A DNA stretch of 64,000 bases from Cycas panzhihuaensis (taxonomy: Eukaryota; Cycadophyta). The position numbers and the translations under genes are program-made. The DNA is taken from the NCBI GenBank assembly GCA_023213395.1, contig CM041465.1:27659741-27723740 (forward strand), given 5' to 3'. Below, in pieces: positions 59,226 to 64,000 of this stretch (the first letter of the stretch is position 1; each line of letters opens with the position of its first letter). The notes beneath the pieces were generated by a model. The model worked only from the letters and a program-made list of their open reading frames with translations, had not been told where the DNA came from and searched no databases.

Positions 59226-59675
59226 GTGAGTGGATATCACTAAACCCAACCCATTTCAAAGTTCAAAATGCATTAGTTTTTCGTAGTTTCATGTGATTTT
59301 TAGTGCCCCTTATGGGCAATCGAGGCCCTCGAGTCCGAATCGACCTGAACAAAGTGGACCCGGGCATTAGGGAGCTCGTCCTGCCCTCTACCGGGTCCAC
59401 CAGAAGAATTTTTGTGTTTTTGGGCGTAAATCCCTTTGGGGATCGTCGTTGCATCACGCAGTAATGATCGCGGTCGTGATCATTACCGCGGGACCCGATC
59501 TGTGGGACCCGTGTAAACTTAGCTGACTGCCAAGTTTGGCGCCAGACGGCGTAAAAAGAGAAACAGATACAAGGGCCAAAAGAGCCCCAAATCTCAGGTA
59601 GAGAGAGTTTTGAGAGAGTGAGGGATGATAGTAACTAACATGAAGCTAACTTGAGTTATTTTTTATTGTGAACAG
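59226..59675 (+). other. intron 1 of the antisense PMD gene (element 3)
   Basis: 450 bp. Acceptor TTATTTTTTATTGTGAACAG with a clear pyrimidine-rich tract. Contains a GGTAATGATCGCGG-related inverted repeat near 59459. Confidence 0.74.
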
Positions 59676-60880
59676 GCTGTCATAGCGGTAGATAACCGCG
59701 AGAACGTGGGTATGGCCATGTTGAGCTATATGGAGATGGCATCATAGGAGGACAGGGAGATCCTGCAGAGGTGTGGCCTATACAAGGCCCTCAAGACACC
59801 TCAGTATGCATCATATCAAAGGTTGTTGGTCGACATAGTATCCCATTGGGATAGGAGGAGACATGTGTTCCACCTACCACAGGTAGGTGATGTGACGGTC
59901 ACGCCGAGAGATATCCAACGGATACTAGGAGTTCCGGTGACAGGGAGGCCAGTGAGACTGGGGATGCTGCCTAGCACCGAGGTAGCACATAGGGAGGCAG
60001 CCCTATTCTTCATAGAAGCTGACAGATGGGAGTGGAGGGGAGCCCTCCGCATCAGCATCGATGTCGTGGATTCCTCAGGTGAGGAAACTGGTTATCTTGC
60101 GCTCGCTCCGCATTTCCTAGAAGCAGAACTATAGGAAGGTACCAGGTGGGTAGTTAGATGTAGTTCACCGCTGCGAAGCCGGTGAGAGTATGGACTGGGC
60201 GACCCTGATAGTGGTGAACCTCGTCGCCCAGCTACATACTATCAGGATGACCGGCAGAGGCAGGTTGTCATACAACACACTGCTACAGTGTTGGTTTTTT
60301 GATCATTTCGCAGTAGTGGCACCAGTAGGGGGACCACACCCCATTACAGAGCAGGCCCCAATGGTCCACAGGTGGCAGACTCAGTTGAGAGGGACAGAGG
60401 ATAGGGCCCATGTCTGATGATCAGTGGAGGCTACGTCACTAGACCTCCTCACCCTACCAGACTACATAGCAGAGCCTTATAGGACAGTGAGGTGGGATAG
60501 TGACGATGAGGCGGGCGGAGCAGGAGTGCCCACAGGCTATGATGGCAAAGACAATGGAGATGATGGAGATGATGGGGCCAGCCCGTCATGACCTGCAGGG
60601 GAGGTAGGTCCCTCAGGGACAGTAGGAGGTGCAGAGGGTCCATCCGGGGCTGCCGGAGGAGAGGCAAGCCCGTCAGGAGCACAGGACGAGAGCAGGGGAC
60701 CCGTGACCAGGGCCCACAGGCTGCGGATCATGATAGGATCCAGAGGGACGAGAGCTGAGCCCACCCCTACGAGGAGGGAGGCCTAGGCAGAGGAGGTGCC
60801 AGAGGACGAGGCACCTGCGGTTGGCCGAGAGCCAGGAGAGGAGGATGCCGCACGACCAGAGGAGTCGGCGGCCACAGTAG

Positions 60881-60989
60881 GTGAGACCTAACCTTTTCCT
60901 GAGTCGTTTGGCATCTAGATAGATATTTAGTTTAATTTGATCATGGTATGGTGAGATATATACTGACACATGGCATGTTACATTGGCAG
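60881..60989 (+). other. intron 2 of the antisense PMD gene (element 3)
   Basis: 109 bp, donor GTAG|GTGAGAC, acceptor CATGTTACATTGGCAG, phase 1. Confidence 0.76.
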
Positions 60990-61650
60990 GTGCAGTGGAG
61001 ATCTAGATACTGATAGAGGCTATGGTAAGGGAGATATTCCCTCAAGTGTATGCAGAGGGGCAACTGCCCATCCAGGCAAGAGATGAGCCTAGAGTGGAAG
61101 GTGCCCACACAGAGGCATTTGCCCCGTTGGTGAGGGTGAGAGACATATGGGCTGCAGAGTCCCAAGAGCATGTGACATCCCAGGGACGGCTGCAGCAGGA
61201 GAGGGATGATGCGAGACGCAAGAGGGATAAGCTACGTGGACGGGTGGAGGCTCTAGAGGCACAAGGCAGAGCAGGCGGAGATGCCGAGAGCAAGACCCAG
61301 CTAGCAGTAATAAAAAAGCATCTCAGGGTGATGGAGGAAGCACTCCGAGGGGAGAGGGATCGTATCTAGGCCTGATACGATCAGCTGGTAGCGCAGATGG
61401 TGTCGAGGTTGAGCCGGAGCAGGACGCATACCCACACGGCGGTGACAACCCCGAGATGACCATGAGACGAGGAGAGCAAGGCGGGCAGCTCGCGGAGGCC
61501 TAGGAGGAGCCTCAGAGGCATGTGGTCCCCAGGAGAGGGATCACAGAGACCAGGAGACAAGACTGTGAGTGGGGCGCAGAGAGTAGGATATGTACATATG
61601 ATTTTGACAGGGGAAAGCACGGGCCTCCAGGGGGTCATATATAGGATCAT

Positions 61651-62252
61651 ATGATTGTACCCCCCCTACAAGGACACTAGCTTCCCAGATGTATACTGTG
61701 ACATGATGTTTGGATGTATATATATATATATATGGGGTGATTGGAACCCCATTTGGACATGAGATGCTGTGTATGATGTATCATGTGTGGATGACATGTA
61801 TGTTTATTTTGTTGGTTGTAAATGTTATGCTGTAGATATTTCATGTTATGAATATTTTATTGTATGATGCACACATTCCCTTCCATGTATGTCTATATGT
61901 CTAACAGGAGCACACACACACGTCGTGAGTGAAGACGATGGAGAGATGTGAGGTTAGAGGATAAAGCAGCATACACGTCTACGAGAGAGTATAGCGGAAT
62001 ATGCGAAGGAAATGACAAACAGGAAAGAGGAGCGATGATGCTCCCAAGTGTCCTCCTGATTGGGGAATGCCCAAGCAAGACGACAAAAGGTTCTTGAGAG
62101 GGTACGGGAACGCGGGTTCCATGAAAGGAAATGGGAAGGAGGAGAAGGGTCCATCTTAAATTGCCATTCTACCCGTAGTTGGGGAGAATGGGGATAACCT
62201 AAGATGGTAGTTTAGGCTCATTTCAGAGTAGGGCGAAAATATCGCCGAAAGA
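61651..62252. other. non-coding region between convergent PMD and pol genes (element 3)
   Basis: Contains a (TA)n run near 61717-61735 and CACACACACACG near 61910. Matches 18922-19593 of element 1. Confidence 0.65.
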
Positions 62253-62447
62253 TCACACATAAAACTTCTTAAGGAATTTCCCATTAACAGCTTTCTCAAA
62301 TTCAAGCCCTTCTAGGGTGGCTATCCTATAGGCACCATTACTGAGGGATTCGATAATGACGAAAGGACCAACCCATCGGGGTTTGAATTTGGTCAAGCGA
62401 TCATGGAGATACTCGAGCTCAACGTCCAGAAGCTTCTCAACCTCCAT
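62253..62447 (-). pseudogene. RT start joined to integrase C-terminus (element 3)
   Basis: An open 64-residue stretch: MEVEKLLDVELEYLHDRLTK, then KPRWVGPFVI and a final GKFLKKFYV. The first eight residues are the start of RT (MEVEKLLDAGLI in element 1); from LEYLHDRL on it is the integrase tail. It is in the same frame as the protease-linker ORF upstream (62484-63731), separated by a single TAG where the sister copies have CAG. The deletion is therefore in frame and would have given a protease-linker-integrase-tail fusion. Confidence 0.9.
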
Positions 62448-62483
62448 CTTAACAGTGGTAGAGAGCTTCGGGTGAAGGGGACA

Positions 62484-63731
62484 CTACTTCTGGTGCACAG
62501 GGCGGGCGCCAGGAATGGTGGTGAGGTTATGAGTGACAATGGAGGAGTTGATTCCCTTCATGTCAGCATAATCCCATGCAAACATGTCTCGAAACTCCTG
62601 GAACAGAAGGGAGTACTCCCTTATCTCATCAGGGGAACATTCCAACCCGACCTTAATGACCTTGCCCGGGGCCAATACTATGTCTTGGGTCACTCCCATG
62701 CAAATGGCATTGCCCTCCTCGAAGTGGAGAGGGGCAAGGTCGACAGGAGGAGGAGGAATAAGAGACGGGATCAGATCGGCATGCGTGGATCCGATCGTGA
62801 GGATCTTCTGGTGACCAAGCCTGTGGTGACCAGAAGGCAAGTTGGGTACAAAACCCGCCAGATGCTCAAGCAGGGCTTCGTCATCCTTGAAGTAATCCAC
62901 CCCATGGATGACCTTACGTCGAGTAGAGGAAGCACTGGAGGGAGTAAGAGCAACGGGACCGTGATGGTCGTCAGGTTGCTCAACTTCCTCGCGGGATTCT
63001 GAAGGAAAGCCAAGAAGAGGCTCCTCGGAAGGAGTGAAAGGCAATTCTTCAAAGCCATTACCTACAGGGGGTAACGAAGAAGAAGAACTGACGACGAGCG
63101 AGTCAACACAAGCAATGACGTGTGACACGCATGAATAGCTAGCCTCACCAATGAGAGAGATTCTAGACGGGGATCTAGAATGAGACGGATGCGATCTATT
63201 AGCGCGGAGGAAAAAGATAGGGTGAAGGCAATCCTCGCCTTCATCATGTGACTCATCATTACTAAACGAGGCAAGGTACCCGTAACTCCCAACGCCAATA
63301 GGGACGAACCGCGTGAGACTAGGGGAAGAAGACGCGGGATCTTCTTCGGATGGGTTAGGTATACCAATAGAGCAAGCTGAAGCATGCGTGGAAGGACCTT
63401 GGTTTGCCGAACTGGTGGAACGAGTTTGTTTGGTGAATGGGTGTTTGTGGGGAACCACTCTCATCCGTCCGTCATGGACAAATTTAAGTTGTCCCCAAAG
63501 AGTCGAGCACACAGCTCCCATTTGTTCGAGCCATGGATGACCTAGAAGGAAGTTGTAGTCAACATCAACGTCGAGGACTACAATGTCGGCAAGAATAGTC
63601 TTGCCCTCAAGGGTGAGCAGAATCGCGACAGATCCCAAAGGGGTCTTCTCACTACCGTCATAACCTTGGCATCGCCATGGAATAGGTTCCAAGGCAGAGA
63701 TACCAAGCTCTTGCATGACACGCAAAGGCAT
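62484..63731 (-). CDS. protease second half and linker (element 3), open frame
   Basis: 415 open residues, the longest intact part of any pol here. From MPLRVMQELGIS it reads through VVLDVDVDYNFLLGHPWLEQ and the acidic Ser-rich linker (FSNDESHDEGEDCLHP) to GARPVHQK, then TAG. The active site lies just upstream in the same strand (RRTIVDNGSSVNAMPL, near 63731-63775), with D-N-G-S. The frame remaining open for 1.2 kb suggests a younger insertion than elements 1 and 4. The true start would be upstream in gag. Confidence 0.8.
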   Translation of the reverse strand: MPLRVMQELGISALEPIPWRCQGYDGSEKTPLGSVAILLTLEGKTILADIVVLDVDVDYNFLLGHPWLEQMGAVCSTLWGQLKFVHDGRMRVVPHKHPFTKQTRSTSSANQGPSTHASACSIGIPNPSEEDPASSSPSLTRFVPIGVGSYGYLASFSNDESHDEGEDCLHPIFFLRANRSHPSHSRSPSRISLIGEASYSCVSHVIACVDSLVVSSSSSLPPVGNGFEELPFTPSEEPLLGFPSESREEVEQPDDHHGPVALTPSSASSTRRKVIHGVDYFKDDEALLEHLAGFVPNLPSGHHRLGHQKILTIGSTHADLIPSLIPPPPVDLAPLHFEEGNAICMGVTQDIVLAPGKVIKVGLECSPDEIREYSLLFQEFRDMFAWDYADMKGINSSIVTHNLTTIPGARPVHQK

Positions 63732-64000
63732 GGCATTGACAGAAGAACCGTTGTCGACAATAGTCCTTCGAAGGGTATAATCGGGTGTATCGATAGTGAT
63801 AGTGAATGGGAAGTTCCACTGATGTTCCCTTTCACTGGCGGGAGGAAGATCTTTAGGATCAAATGAGATAATGGGTCCATAACCTTAGGTGACGCCCAAA
63901 GCGTGGACATGCGCATCACTCGATCCTAAAGCTTCCAGGAGGAGGGCCCGCTACTCGGGACAACTCCTCAAAACGTCCATCAAAGACATCCCTGCAGCGA
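63732..64000 (-). pseudogene. protease first half (element 3), cut by the window end
   Basis: Contains the active-site stretch TIVDNGSSVN and, further upstream, ISFDLKDLPPA-like and EALGSSDA-like segments matching element 1. It continues beyond 64000 toward gag. Confidence 0.75.

Larger units (their letters stand above)
59202..61650 (+). pseudogene. antisense PMD gene, three exons (element 3)
   Basis: Exon 1 59202-59225, exon 2 59676-60880, exon 3 60990 to about 61570-61650. Introns use CCA|GTGAGT/AACAG|GCT and GTAG|GTGAGA/GGCAG|GTG, in the same phases as element 1. PMD: HVFHLPQVGDVTVTPRDIQR, ILGVPVTGRPVRLG, EADRWEWRG, MTGRGRLSYNTLLQCWF. Then an Asp/Gly-rich linker and a coiled coil (RLQQERDDARRKRDKLRGRV). 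Breaks: a stop near 59746 (as in element 1), a frameshift near 60100-60190, a TGA near 60417 and TAGs near 61003 and 61366. The stop near 59746 is shared with element 1 (near 17114), so it may be old or mark a different exon boundary. Confidence 0.82.
31063..64000 (+). mobile_element. Tat-like gypsy retrotransposon (element 4), interrupted
   Basis: A + strand element whose own sequence is 31063-38383, 49304-55027 and, beyond the window, its exon 1 of the PMD gene, second RNase H and 3' LTR. It is interrupted by element 2 (38384-49303) and element 3 (55028 to >64000). Gag through RT and RNase H stay in one frame on both sides of element 2. It is the oldest of elements 1-4, as shown by nesting and by the number of stops, most of which are Gln, Arg or Trp codons changed by one transition. 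Confidence 0.88.
55028..64000 (-). mobile_element. non-autonomous Tat-like element (element 3), runs off the window
   Basis: Minus-strand element inserted in element 4. Visible from left: 3' LTR, purine tract, second RNase H, antisense PMD gene (+), non-coding region, integrase C-terminus joined to the RT start, linker and protease. Gag and 5' LTR lie beyond 64000. It lacks RT, gypsy RNase H and the integrase core but keeps the PMD gene, unlike element 2. Confidence 0.9.

Noticed and set aside
1-64000. CRISPR array, tRNA or rRNA genes, endogenous pararetrovirus, bacterial contamination
   Set aside because: No regularly spaced short repeats beyond the minisatellites, no tRNA clover-leaf with its internal promoter boxes, no movement protein or coat motif, and no bacterial gene or operon pattern was seen. 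The RT-containing elements all have LTRs or clear copia/gypsy order.

Overview
This 64 kb window is plant nuclear DNA made almost entirely of nested LTR retrotransposons. I found no host gene, tRNA, rRNA or CRISPR array. The evidence for a plant is the mix of Ty1/copia elements with an initiator-Met-type primer site (TGGTATC... type), Ty3/gypsy elements with features of the Tat/Ogre lineage (2.5-3.0 kb LTRs starting TGTTTCCCGGCT, a primer site like TGGCGACCATACTGGGGA, a Gag knuckle C-x2-H-x4-H-x4-C), and a plant-mobile-domain (PMD) gene carried by the gypsy elements. Nesting this dense suggests a large, repeat-rich genome. The species cannot be named from the sequence.

Layout. (a) 1 to about 3513: 3' part of a + strand copia element (copia A: integrase, reverse transcriptase, RNase H, 3' LTR). 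(b) About 3514-8450: very old remnant of a Tat-like element (element 5), with a decayed antisense PMD gene, two minisatellites and AT-rich non-coding DNA. (c) About 8450-12432 plus 29127-29362: a minus strand copia element (copia B), whose 5' LTR is split by element 1. (d) 12433-29121: element 1, a minus strand Tat-like element with both LTRs and a perfect 5 bp target duplication (GAAAC). (e) 29363 to about 31062: remnant of a third copia element (copia C). (f) 31063 to beyond the window end: element 4, a + strand Tat-like element that runs out of the window. It is interrupted by element 2 (38384 to about 49303, + strand, internally deleted) and element 3 (55028 to >64000, minus strand, internally deleted).

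The gypsy family is the interesting part. Its order in the sense direction is 5' LTR, PBS, gag, protease, reverse transcriptase, gypsy RNase H, integrase, then a gene on the OPPOSITE strand (three exons, conserved splice sites, its own TATA box; PMD domain, Gly/Ser/Pro-rich linker, coiled coil), then a second RNase H of the DGGSRGNPGP (archaeal-like) type, then the 3' LTR. Elements 2 and 3 share one internal deletion that joins the first codons of the reverse transcriptase domain to the integrase C-terminus. They therefore look like copies of a non-autonomous subfamily that spread using proteins from full elements. Element 2 has also lost the antisense gene but keeps the second RNase H.

No element looks able to move now. 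All polyproteins carry stops or frameshifts, and several catalytic aspartates are mutated. In copia A, element 1 and element 4 the damage is mostly C-to-T/G-to-A transitions, as expected for methylated, silenced repeats. Element 2 differs: it is full of short indels.
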